From: JANNAT01 sp031422555
Lineage (GTDB): Bacteria; Pseudomonadota; Alphaproteobacteria; Rhodobacterales; Rhodobacteraceae
Reading direction: 5' to 3'
DNA: 6,718 nucleotides
Assembly (NCBI GenBank): GCA_031422555.1
Contig: JANPLZ010000132.1
Coordinates: 1-6,718 of the forward strand
Positions 1-5,860 of the stretch are shown piece after piece. Under the pieces are notes generated by a model that worked only from the letters and a program-made list of their open reading frames with translations, had not been told where the DNA came from and searched no databases. Position 1 is the stretch's first letter, and every line of letters starts with the position of its first letter. The translations under genes were made by a program, and so were the position numbers.

Positions 1-1
1 C

Positions 2-184
2 ATCAACGCCGGGCGTATCCTTGAAGGGGCGGCCACGCTGGAAGAGGTGGGGCAAGAGATTTTCGATCTGGTGATCAGCCTTGCATCCGGCGCGCGCAGC
101 AAATCCGAAGATCTGGGGCATCAGGAGTTCATCCTGACTTACAAAAGTTTCGAGCCGATTGGCCCGGCCTGTCTGCCGGTCTAG
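2..184 (+). CDS. UxaA-family sugar-acid dehydratase, C-terminal end only
   Basis: This is the last 60 codons of a gene that begins before the window; it ends with TAG at 182-184. The translation starts INAGRILEGAATLEEVG and ends FEPIGPACLPV. The pattern of an 'INAGRI' segment, an 'ASGARSKSEDLGHQEF' segment and a final 'FEPIGPACLP' is typical of the C-terminus of the altronate/galactarate dehydratase (UxaA/GarD) family. These are iron-dependent hydro-lyases that convert aldonic or aldaric acids to 2-keto-3-deoxy acids in the cytoplasm. The gene is followed after 33 bases by a likely 2-keto-3-deoxy-L-fuconate dehydrogenase, so its substrate may be L-fuconate or a related acid; this is inferred from context. 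The catalytic part of the protein is outside the window, so substrate cannot be judged from sequence. Confidence 0.85.
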   Translation: MNAGRILEGAATLEEVGQEIFDLVISLASGARSKSEDLGHQEFILTYKSFEPIGPACLPV

Positions 185-217
185 CGGCGCAATATTCATC
201 AAGGAAGAAAGAAAATC

Positions 218-955
218 ATGGGACGGCTGATGGGTAAAACGGCATTGGTAACAGCAGCGGGCCAAGGCATTGGCCGCGCCTCGGCGTTGGCCATGGCGCG
301 CGAGGGGGCGGCGGTGATCGCCACCGATGTCAACGCGGCAGCGCTGGCGGAATTGGCCGATTTGGGCCTGCAAACCCGCGTGCTGGATGTGCGCGACCCT
401 GCGTCGATTGCGGCGGCAGTTGCGGCGGCGGGGCCGCTGGATGTGCTGTTCAACTGCGCGGGCTTTGTGGCGGCTGGCAACATTCTTGACTGTAACGAGG
501 CGCAATGGGCCTTCAGCCTTGATCTGAACATGACCGCGATGTTCCGGATGTGCCGGGCCTTTTTGCCGGGCATGCTGGGGGGCGGGGGCGGGTCGATCAT
601 CAACATGGCCTCGGTTGCGGGATCGGTCATCGCGGCGCCCAACCGATTTGTCTATGGCGCCACCAAGGCCGGCGTTATCGGGTTGACCAAATCCATCGCC
701 GCCGACTTCATCGCACGCGGCATCCGCGCCAACGCCATTTGCCCCGGCACGGTGGAAAGCCCGTCGCTGGACCAACGCCTGCGCGATACCGGGGATTATG
801 ACGCGGCCCGCGCCGCCTTTGTCGCCCGTCAACCCATTGGCCGCATTGGGAAACCCGAAGAGATTGCCGCACTGGTGGTGTATCTGGCCAGCGATGAAAG
901 CGCCTATACCACAGGCGTTGCGCATGTGATCGACGGCGGCTGGTCGAATACCTGA
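218..955 (+). CDS. Short-chain dehydrogenase, probable 2-keto-3-deoxy-L-fuconate dehydrogenase
   Basis: A complete 245-residue classical SDR, the normal length for the family. Visible motifs are the nucleotide-binding TAAGQGIG at 12-19, Asp37 at the end of the second strand (favours NAD over NADP), NCAG at 79-82, Asn104, Ser132, the YxxxK pair Tyr146/Lys150, and the CPGTVESPS loop at 175-183. Ser132 and Tyr146 are 14 apart, as I recall for the DHRS6/BDH2-like branch. The segments PNRFVYGATKAGVIGLTK, NAICPGTVESPSL and the tail AHVIDGGWSN resemble 2-keto-3-deoxy-L-fuconate (or L-rhamnonate) dehydrogenases, which oxidise the C4 hydroxyl to give a 2,4-diketo acid. The start at 218 follows the purine-rich AAGGAAGAAAG at 201-211; an ATG at 230 (Met5) is an alternative. 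The neighbours, a dehydratase and a lactonase, support the sugar-acid role. The family is certain; the exact substrate is inferred. Confidence 0.9.
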   Translation: MGRLMGKTALVTAAGQGIGRASALAMAREGAAVIATDVNAAALAELADLGLQTRVLDVRDPASIAAAVAAAGPLDVLFNCAGFVAAGNILDCNEAQWAFSLDLNMTAMFRMCRAFLPGMLGGGGGSIINMASVAGSVIAAPNRFVYGATKAGVIGLTKSIAADFIARGIRANAICPGTVESPSLDQRLRDTGDYDAARAAFVARQPIGRIGKPEEIAALVVYLASDESAYTTGVAHVIDGGWSNT

Positions 956-969
956 TCCGCCCCCAAAAC

Positions 970-1011
970 ATGATCTAGCCAAAATAATCTTGCCTAAATG
1001 ATCTGACCCGA
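970..1011 (+). repeat. Three tandem degenerate 14-bp repeats
   Basis: The 69-base gap between the dehydrogenase and lactonase genes contains ATGATCTAGCCAAA (970-983), ATAATCTTGCCTAA (984-997) and ATGATCTGACCCGA (998-1011), exactly in register. Copies 1 and 2 match at 11 of 14 positions, 1 and 3 at 10, and 2 and 3 at 9. The block ends just before the AGGAG ribosome-binding site of the next gene. It is more AT-rich than its surroundings. It may be a decayed duplication or a set of protein-binding half-sites; the sequence alone does not decide. Confidence 0.6.
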
Positions 1012-1024
1012 CAGGAGAACGGAC

Positions 1025-1864
1025 ATGGATTTGATCGACACCCATCTGCATCTCATTGCCCGTGACCGGCTGGGCTATGGATGGACTGCCGGCATTCCAG
1101 CCCTTGCGACGGGGGATTTTACCCTTGCCGACCATGCGGCGCTGACCGCCGGGCTGGGCGTTACCGGGTCGGTCATCATGGAATGCGGCGTTGACGATGC
1201 GGGTTATCAGACCGAAGCGCGTTTGATGGCGGGGCTGGTGGGGCGGGACGGCGTGCTGGGCCAGATCGCCTCGTGCCGCCCGGAACAGGATGCGGGCTTT
1301 GACGATTGGCTGCACGAATGCGGAGGCCTGCAAGTGCGCGGCTTTCGCCGCATTCTGCATGTGATGCCAGACGGTGTGTCGCAATCCCCGACATTCCGGC
1401 GCAATCTGGCCAAGATCGGCGCGCGCGGATGGGCGTTTGATATCTGCGTTCTGGCACGGCAGTTGCCGATTGCGGCTGATTTGGCCAAGGCTTGCCCGGA
1501 TCAGTCGCTGATCTTGGATCATTGCGGCGTGCCGGATATCGCCGGTGGTGGTTTTGCCGATTGGGCCAAGGGGATAGATGCCGTGGCCGCCCTGCCGCAT
1601 ATGGCGGTGAAACTGTCAGGGATCACCGCCTATTGCGCGCCCGGACAGGCAAATCTGGCCATGTTGCAGCCGTGGGTGGATCATGTGATCGCGGCGTTCG
1701 GGGCCAACCGGGTGCTGTGGGGTGGCGACTGGCCGGTGGTCAATCTGGGTGTTGGTCTGCCCGGTTGGATTGCACTGACCCGCGCCTTGTTGTCAGGGCT
1801 TGCGCAGGCCGACCAAGCCGCGATCTGCCATGGCAACGCACAGCGGATTTATGGGTTGGCATAG
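1025..1864 (+). CDS. Amidohydrolase-family lactonase, probable L-fuconolactonase
   Basis: A complete 279-residue protein of the amidohydrolase family 2 (COG3618, metal-dependent TIM-barrel hydrolases). It begins MDLIDTHLHL with the HxH metal motif at His7/His9. It then shows VRGFRRILH at 104-112, LDHCG with His166, the metal/catalytic aspartate in WGGDWP (Asp235), and the typical end GNAQRIYGL at 270-278. The family includes L-fuconolactonase and other sugar lactonases, which hydrolyse an aldonolactone to the free acid in the cytoplasm. Placement after a 2-keto-3-deoxyfuconate-type dehydrogenase and a UxaA-type dehydratase makes L-fuconolactone a good candidate; other lactones such as rhamnono- or galactonolactone remain possible. 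The ATG is supported by AGGAG at 1013-1017, 7 bases upstream. It is the last plus-strand gene; I see no clear terminator between it and the converging gene. Confidence 0.88.
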   Translation: MDLIDTHLHLIARDRLGYGWTAGIPALATGDFTLADHAALTAGLGVTGSVIMECGVDDAGYQTEARLMAGLVGRDGVLGQIASCRPEQDAGFDDWLHECGGLQVRGFRRILHVMPDGVSQSPTFRRNLAKIGARGWAFDICVLARQLPIAADLAKACPDQSLILDHCGVPDIAGGGFADWAKGIDAVAALPHMAVKLSGITAYCAPGQANLAMLQPWVDHVIAAFGANRVLWGGDWPVVNLGVGLPGWIALTRALLSGLAQADQAAICHGNAQRIYGLA

Positions 1865-1936
1865 GCGGACACCCACGCATCACTGAAGCGTTCTAACCCG
1901 GCGGTGCGACACCTTCAAAAACTTCGAGGCACAGCA

Positions 1937-3652
1937 TCACTCCAGCCATTTCGGAAGGCGCACCGGCACTTGGCCGGTCAGCGCCGCCTCGACACAGTCT
2001 GCCAAACTGCCAAACCGCACGGCGCGGCCACTCAGACCTGGGCCGTAATGGGCGTATTTTCCGGAATTTGTCATCAGGGCGCGGGTGTGGGGCGGGAAAA
2101 CCGGCTCGGATATCGAACACCAGCAGATGTCGGGCAGCACTTGCACGCCGCTTTGGTGCAGCCGCGCCAGCGTGCCATCGGCCTGTGCGGCGGCGATCAC
2201 GTGATGGCCTGCGGTGACGATCACTTGGGTGCCCGGATGGCGCACGCGACCGTTCAGCGCCGCCGCCAGTGCGGCGCATTCGGTCAGCGAATAATGCGGG
2301 CTACCAAGCGCCACCAGTTCCACCGCCAAAGGGCCTGCATTCAGTTTATGCCATGCGCCCTGCAGATCGGCGCGGGTGATCGTGGCGTGGCTGGCGTCCG
2401 GCCGGGCCGCGCCTGCGCCTTCGGCTTCGGCTTCGGCTTCGGGGGTGACCCCTTCGATATGCAGCATCGGCGCGGCAGAGGTGGTGCCAAAGGCGGCGCA
2501 CAGCGCTTTCAAATCATCGCGGCTGGGGGCAGCCTGCGCCAACCCGCGCAACAACGGAATGCAGTCAGGCGCGCGGTGGCCAGCCAAATAGCCGATCAGC
2601 GGCCAGAATCCGTCGTCCCTACCCTTTGGCAGATCAACATCCACAATCAGCCGGGCGCGGCGCGGGGCGTCCAGATACACCCCGGCCAACGGCGCACGGC
2701 CCGTCAGCGCGATGCAAAGATCCAGAAAATCCGGGTGCTTGGCGGTGCGCGCACCCAACACGGTATTGGCATAGATCACCGCATTGGACTCCGCCCAAGC
2801 GATGTTTTCACCAAAGCCCGGCGCGGTGTCCAAAAGATAGGGCGAGCAGGTAAAGCTGGGTTTGCAGCCCATGCGCACATAGGCATCGGCCAGCCGGGCG
2901 GCGGGCAGCCCAAAGTTTGGCGGCACACCTTGGGTTTGCCAGTTAGCGCGGTCAACCGAGATGGCGTTCATCGTGGTTGGAACGCACACCCGCGCGCCGA
3001 GATCGGCCATGGTTTCGGCAAAGGTCAGATTGGCAGGGCTTGCGTAAATGCAGCCGTCGATATGGGCCTGTGCCACGCTGGTCAGCCGCTCAGCACCTTG
3101 ATTGGCGGCCATTGCACAAATGATGCGCATGGCCTGTTGCACCGCCGCCCCGCTTGCGCCCGCCAGCATGGCGCGGTCGGCTGGCGTCAGATCCAGCGCC
3201 GCTGTTGCAGGCGCGGTGATCGGCAGGGTCAGGCCATCGGCCGCGATGGACACCGGATCAATCCGCGCCGTCTGGGCCGCCGACAGCGCCCGAAACGCCT
3301 GCACAGACAGCCGCAAAACCGGCAGGCTTTTGCCAAACATTTCCGAAGCAATCAGCGCGCCCAGCGTGAGTACGTCTTCGTCTTCGCAAAACAGCAGCGC
3401 CGCCGGACCGCACCCGGACAAAACCATATCCAACAGCACCCCCGACCCGGTGCAGGATCCCCGGCTGGACGGCATCATCAGCAAGCTGCCGGTGATGCAA
3501 ACCCCATGCAGCGGGTGATGCACGTCGATGATCAGACCCGTGGCCGGATCAACCCCGCCCCAAAAACTTAGCGCTTCGGTGGTGGCAATGATCGGGCCGT
3601 GGGCACTGCCCGCCAAAATGCTGCGGGCGACCGGGTTTGGGGCGGGGGTCAT
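1937..3652 (-). CDS. lhpI: Fused aconitase X, cis-3-hydroxy-L-proline dehydratase
   Basis: A complete 571-residue protein joining the small (DUF126) and large (DUF521) aconitase X domains. The small domain is about residues 8-125, with LSFWGGVDPATG at 28-39 and PSSRGSCTGS at 61-70. The large domain is about 155-565, with ICAMAANQGAERL (178-190), DGCIYASPANLTFAETMADLGARV (199-222), FTCSPYL (267-273), GENIAWAESNAVIYANTVLGART (281-303) and ICWCSISEPVFP (509-520). Characterised fused aconitase X enzymes dehydrate cis-3-hydroxy-L-proline to delta-1-pyrroline-2-carboxylate with a mononuclear iron thought to be held by one Glu and two Cys. Cys67, Cys269, Cys510 and Glu288 are candidates here; I cannot assign them without alignment. 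The gene follows an amino-acid ABC transporter on the same strand, which fits uptake and breakdown of hydroxyproline. It has no clear Shine-Dalgarno and overlaps the stop of a small upstream frame by 4 bases, suggesting coupled translation. Residues 405-411 form an Ala-Glu repeat. Confidence 0.88.
   Translation of the reverse strand: MTPAPNPVARSILAGSAHGPIIATTEALSFWGGVDPATGLIIDVHHPLHGVCITGSLLMMPSSRGSCTGSGVLLDMVLSGCGPAALLFCEDEDVLTLGALIASEMFGKSLPVLRLSVQAFRALSAAQTARIDPVSIAADGLTLPITAPATAALDLTPADRAMLAGASGAAVQQAMRIICAMAANQGAERLTSVAQAHIDGCIYASPANLTFAETMADLGARVCVPTTMNAISVDRANWQTQGVPPNFGLPAARLADAYVRMGCKPSFTCSPYLLDTAPGFGENIAWAESNAVIYANTVLGARTAKHPDFLDLCIALTGRAPLAGVYLDAPRRARLIVDVDLPKGRDDGFWPLIGYLAGHRAPDCIPLLRGLAQAAPSRDDLKALCAAFGTTSAAPMLHIEGVTPEAEAEAEGAGAARPDASHATITRADLQGAWHKLNAGPLAVELVALGSPHYSLTECAALAAALNGRVRHPGTQVIVTAGHHVIAAAQADGTLARLHQSGVQVLPDICWCSISEPVFPPHTRALMTNSGKYAHYGPGLSGRAVRFGSLADCVEAALTGQVPVRLPKWLE
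2419..2442 (-). repeat. Hexanucleotide microsatellite inside the aconitase X gene
   Basis: Four perfect copies of CTTCGG on the plus strand, which on the coding strand give alternating Glu and Ala codons (residues about 404-411, EAEAEAEG). Because the unit is 6 bases, copy changes keep the reading frame. The segment lies between HIEGVTP and the ADLQGAW segment, probably a surface loop or linker. Confidence 0.75.
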
Positions 3653-3747
3653 GGCAGGATAAATCCATCTGCAAAAGGATCACGGTCGTTGATACGGATG
3701 GAGGCACAGCCCTGCCCCACGCCCTCCATATCAGCGTGCGTCGACAT
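3649..3747 (-). CDS. 32-residue small reading frame between ATPase and aconitase X
   Basis: ATG at 3747 lies 2 bases after the TAG of the ABC ATPase gene, and its TGA overlaps the aconitase X ATG in an ATGA junction. The translation begins MSTHADMEGVGQGC and ends INDRDPFADGFILP. There is no good Shine-Dalgarno, so it would be read by translational coupling, and aconitase X could in turn be coupled to it. In-frame codons upstream run only to a stop at 3781-3783. The ending DRDPFADGFIL recalls, from memory, the C-terminal 'DPxxPFxxGF' stretch of proline racemase / hydroxyproline epimerase and trans-3-hydroxyproline dehydratase proteins, which often neighbour aconitase X genes. It may thus be the tail of a deleted gene, a functional leader-like peptide, or chance. 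I do not recognise it as a known small protein. Confidence 0.4.
   Translation of the reverse strand: MSTHADMEGVGQGCASIRINDRDPFADGFILP
3698..3729 (-). promoter_or_regulatory. Possible stem-loop upstream of aconitase X
   Basis: A perfect 7-bp inverted repeat (ATGGAGG at 3698-3704, CCTCCAT at 3723-3729) flanks an 18-base GC-rich spacer. In the transcript the 5' arm contains GGAGG, a strong Shine-Dalgarno-like core that would be hidden in the stem, although no start codon sits at ideal distance from it. It lies inside the small reading frame, about 45 bases before the aconitase X start. There is no T-run after it, so it is not a standard terminator. Confidence 0.3.
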
Positions 3748-3749
3748 CC

Positions 3750-4472
3750 CTATCTGATACCCGACAGGAATTTCTGAGTCTCAACGTTTTGCGGGCTGCC
3801 AAAAATCTGCTCGGCACTGCCAACTTCGGCCACGATGCCCTGATGAAAGAACGCCACGCGGTTGGACACATCGCGTGCAAAGGCCATCTCATGGGTGACG
3901 CAGATCATCGTCATGCCTTCGGTCGCCAGCATTTTCAGCGTGTCCAGCACCTCACCCACCAGTTGCGGATCAAGCGCCGAGGTGACCTCGTCAAACAGCA
4001 TGTATTTGGGCTGCATCGCCAGCGCGCGGGCGATGGCCATGCGCTGTTGCTGCCCGCCCGACAACCGCGAAGGATAGACACCGATCTTGTCGCCCAAGCC
4101 CACATGCACCAGATGTCTGGTGGCAATTTCTTCGGCCTCGGGTTTGGCCATGCCCAAAACTTTGCGCGGGGCCAGCATCACGTTTTCCAGCACCGTTAAA
4201 TGCGGGAACGCATTCCATTGCTGAAACACAATACCAACGTTTTGGCGCAGCGTGTTGATATTGGTGGATTTTGCATGCACCGCGACGCCGTCAATGCGGA
4301 TGCTGCCCGCATTGATCGCCTCCAACCCGTTGATGCAGGTCAACAACGTTGATTTGCCCGACCCCGACCCGCCGATAATGGTGACCACCTCGCCATTTGC
4401 GACCGTCAGGTTTATGCCCTTTAACACTTCAAGCGGGCCAAAGGATTTTCGCACGTTTTCGATTTCAATCAT
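3750..4472 (-). CDS. Polar amino-acid ABC transporter ATP-binding protein (HisP/GlnQ type)
   Basis: A 240-residue ATPase, the usual size for this family, which powers import through the two permeases encoded just upstream. Motifs in order are Walker A GGSGSGKST at 34-42, the Q-loop glutamine Gln84 in VFQQWNAFPHLTVLENV, the signature LSGGQQQR at 137-144, Walker B MLFDE at 158-162 followed by VTSALDP, and the switch histidine His194 in VTHEM. All catalytic residues are present. I choose ATG at 4472 because it gives the family-typical start MIEIENVRKSFG; the frame is open to a TTG at 4505, which would add 11 unlikely residues. It overlaps the preceding permease gene by 8 bases, a sign of coupled translation. 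The substrate is suggested to be a hydroxyproline by the downstream aconitase X; the ATPase itself does not show specificity. Confidence 0.94.
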   Translation of the reverse strand: MIEIENVRKSFGPLEVLKGINLTVANGEVVTIIGGSGSGKSTLLTCINGLEAINAGSIRIDGVAVHAKSTNINTLRQNVGIVFQQWNAFPHLTVLENVMLAPRKVLGMAKPEAEEIATRHLVHVGLGDKIGVYPSRLSGGQQQRMAIARALAMQPKYMLFDEVTSALDPQLVGEVLDTLKMLATEGMTMICVTHEMAFARDVSNRVAFFHQGIVAEVGSAEQIFGSPQNVETQKFLSGIR

Positions 4473-5118
4473 CTGGCGACCACCGTCTTTCAAGATACCC
4501 GCCAAAGCGCGCTATGGGAAAGCTGATCAGGAAATAAATCGCCCCGCAAATCAGCAAAATGAACAGCGGTTCCTGCAGCCGGGTGACAAGGATTTGCGAC
4601 GATTTCAACAGCTCTGTCAAACCAAGCCACAGCACCAGTGCGGAGTCTTTCATCACGCCAAGGGTCAGCCCGATCCAAGCGGGCAATGACACCCGTGTTG
4701 CCAGCGGCGCCACGACATAGCGCATGTCTTGCGCCCATGTCAGGCCCAGCGACCGCGCCGCGCGCCGCGTCGTCACTGGCACCGCATCAATGCCGCCGCG
4801 CACGATTTCGGTGCAATAGGCCGCCGTATAAAGCGACAGCACCACGCAGGATGTGGTGAAAGGCTCCCAGCCGAACTTGGCGATGGCTTGGAATGCGTTG
4901 GCCAGAACCAGTTGGATCAACAGCGGCACCGACCGGAAAACATCCAGAACGAACGTCAGCGGCGCCGACCAATAGGGCCCGAACTGCGCCCGTATCACGC
5001 CAAAGATTACCCCCATCACGGTGCCCGCCGCAACCGAAACGGCGGTCACAGCCAGCGTCATGCCAGCGCCTTTGGCGAGGAACAAAAGATCGTTCAGGGT
5101 CAGGGCGGTGTCAAACAT
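4465..5118 (-). CDS. Polar amino-acid ABC transporter permease (HisM type)
   Basis: A 217-residue inner-membrane protein with about five hydrophobic segments, near residues 12-42, 53-75, 88-104, 145-168 and 184-204. FRSVPLLIQL at 61-70 is the conserved 'FRxxPLLxQL' segment of the family. The EAA loop that docks with the ATPase runs EIVRGGIDAVPVTTRRAARSLGLT (104-127). It forms the channel together with the permease encoded immediately before it. The start is uncertain: ATG at 5118 lies 5 bases after the preceding stop, while a TTG at 5127 overlaps that stop (TTGA) and would add three residues. Neither has a strong ribosome-binding site, so translation is probably coupled. Confidence 0.92.
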   Translation of the reverse strand: MFDTALTLNDLLFLAKGAGMTLAVTAVSVAAGTVMGVIFGVIRAQFGPYWSAPLTFVLDVFRSVPLLIQLVLANAFQAIAKFGWEPFTTSCVVLSLYTAAYCTEIVRGGIDAVPVTTRRAARSLGLTWAQDMRYVVAPLATRVSLPAWIGLTLGVMKDSALVLWLGLTELLKSSQILVTRLQEPLFILLICGAIYFLISFPIARFGGYLERRWSPDD

Positions 5119-5123
5119 CGCGG

Positions 5124-5789
5124 TCAATACCGAAACAGGCGGGCGGCGATCAACCGCGCGGCCAGCGTCACGGCTTTGGTCAACAGATAGAAAATCACCG
5201 CCGCAAAAGCGAAAAATTCAAACGTGCGGAACGAGCGCGCGTTCAATTCCTGCGTCACACCCGCCAAATCCATGTTCATGCCGACAGTCACGCCCAGCGA
5301 TGTCATCAAGATTGCCCAGACCATCTGATTGGTCATCGGCAAAAACGCCACCCGCAACATCTGCGGCACCACCACATAGCGAAACGCTTGCAACGATGTC
5401 AGCCCCAATGACCGCGCGGCGCGGGGTTGCGTTTCAGGAATGGCTTTCAGCGCGCCGCGAAAGTTTTCCGCCAGATAGCCTGCGTTGTTAAACGTGATGC
5501 CCGCCAAAAGCGCGGTATAAGGGCTAAGATGGATGCCGAAATTGCCAAGGCCAAAATGCGCCATGTAAATCTGAAACAGCGCCGGGGTGTTGCGGGCCAC
5601 TTCAACCCAGACCGTTGCAAATCCACCCAAGATGCGGTTGCCGGACTGGCGACATAAAACCAGCCCTATGGCACAGATCAACCCGATGGCCATCGACAAA
5701 ATCGCGATTTCCAGCGTCACCAACGCACCTTCAAGCATTTGCGGCAGTGCTTTGATGGCTTGGTTCCAATGGAACGTATAGTTCAACAT
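5124..5789 (-). CDS. Polar amino-acid ABC transporter permease (HisQ type)
   Basis: A 221-residue inner-membrane permease with hydrophobic stretches near 22-46, 54-78, 88-106, 148-170 and 190-212. ARNTPALFQIYMAHFG at 65-80 and NNAGYLAENFRGAL at 101-114 are typical of the family. The EAA coupling loop is ENFRGALKAIPETQPRAARSLGLT (108-131). The ATG at 5789 is preceded by an AAGTGAGA stretch that may serve as a weak ribosome-binding site; a GTG directly before it (5792) would add one residue. It is separated from the binding-protein gene by 71 bases containing a strong inverted repeat, and it abuts or overlaps the next permease, giving a two-permease channel. Confidence 0.92.
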   Translation of the reverse strand: MLNYTFHWNQAIKALPQMLEGALVTLEIAILSMAIGLICAIGLVLCRQSGNRILGGFATVWVEVARNTPALFQIYMAHFGLGNFGIHLSPYTALLAGITFNNAGYLAENFRGALKAIPETQPRAARSLGLTSLQAFRYVVVPQMLRVAFLPMTNQMVWAILMTSLGVTVGMNMDLAGVTQELNARSFRTFEFFAFAAVIFYLLTKAVTLAARLIAARLFRY

Positions 5790-5815
5790 CACCGTCTCAC
5801 TTCACGCCAAAAGGT

Positions 5816-5848
5816 GTCTGCGGCACAAGCGATGCCTGCGCCGCAGAC
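5816..5848 (-). promoter_or_regulatory. Intercistronic stem-loop after the binding-protein gene
   Basis: GTCTGCGGC (5816-5824) and GCCGCAGAC (5840-5848) form a perfect 9-bp inverted repeat around a 15-base loop. It begins 12 bases after the TGA of the binding-protein gene. In the transcript the stem is followed by ACCUUUUGG, a short U-run, so it could be a weak, leaky terminator. In binding-protein transporter operons such stem-loops are known to stabilise the upstream message or reduce read-through, so that the binding protein is made in excess. That role is inferred here. Confidence 0.65.
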
Positions 5849-5860
5849 GGGAAGATCAGA

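Noticed and set aside
199..642. A 147-codon minus-strand frame across the dehydrogenase gene
   Set aside because: It is low-complexity (Ala, Ser, Pro) and antisense to an intact SDR with all catalytic motifs; no ribosome-binding site or family likeness.
1865..1936. Possible bidirectional terminator between the converging operons
   Set aside because: I looked for paired arms followed by a T-run in either direction and found only short imperfect matches, so no terminator is called. The two transcripts may overlap at their 3' ends.
1904..3571. A 555-codon open frame on the plus strand across the aconitase X gene
   Set aside because: It is antisense to a protein with clear family motifs along its full length. 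Its translation is rich in Arg, Gln, His and Gly without any recognisable domain, as expected for the complement of a GC-rich gene.
4470..4505. Longer ATPase start (TTG at 4505)
   Set aside because: The extra 11 residues do not match the family, whereas ATG at 4472 gives the usual N-terminus and a normal overlap with the upstream gene.
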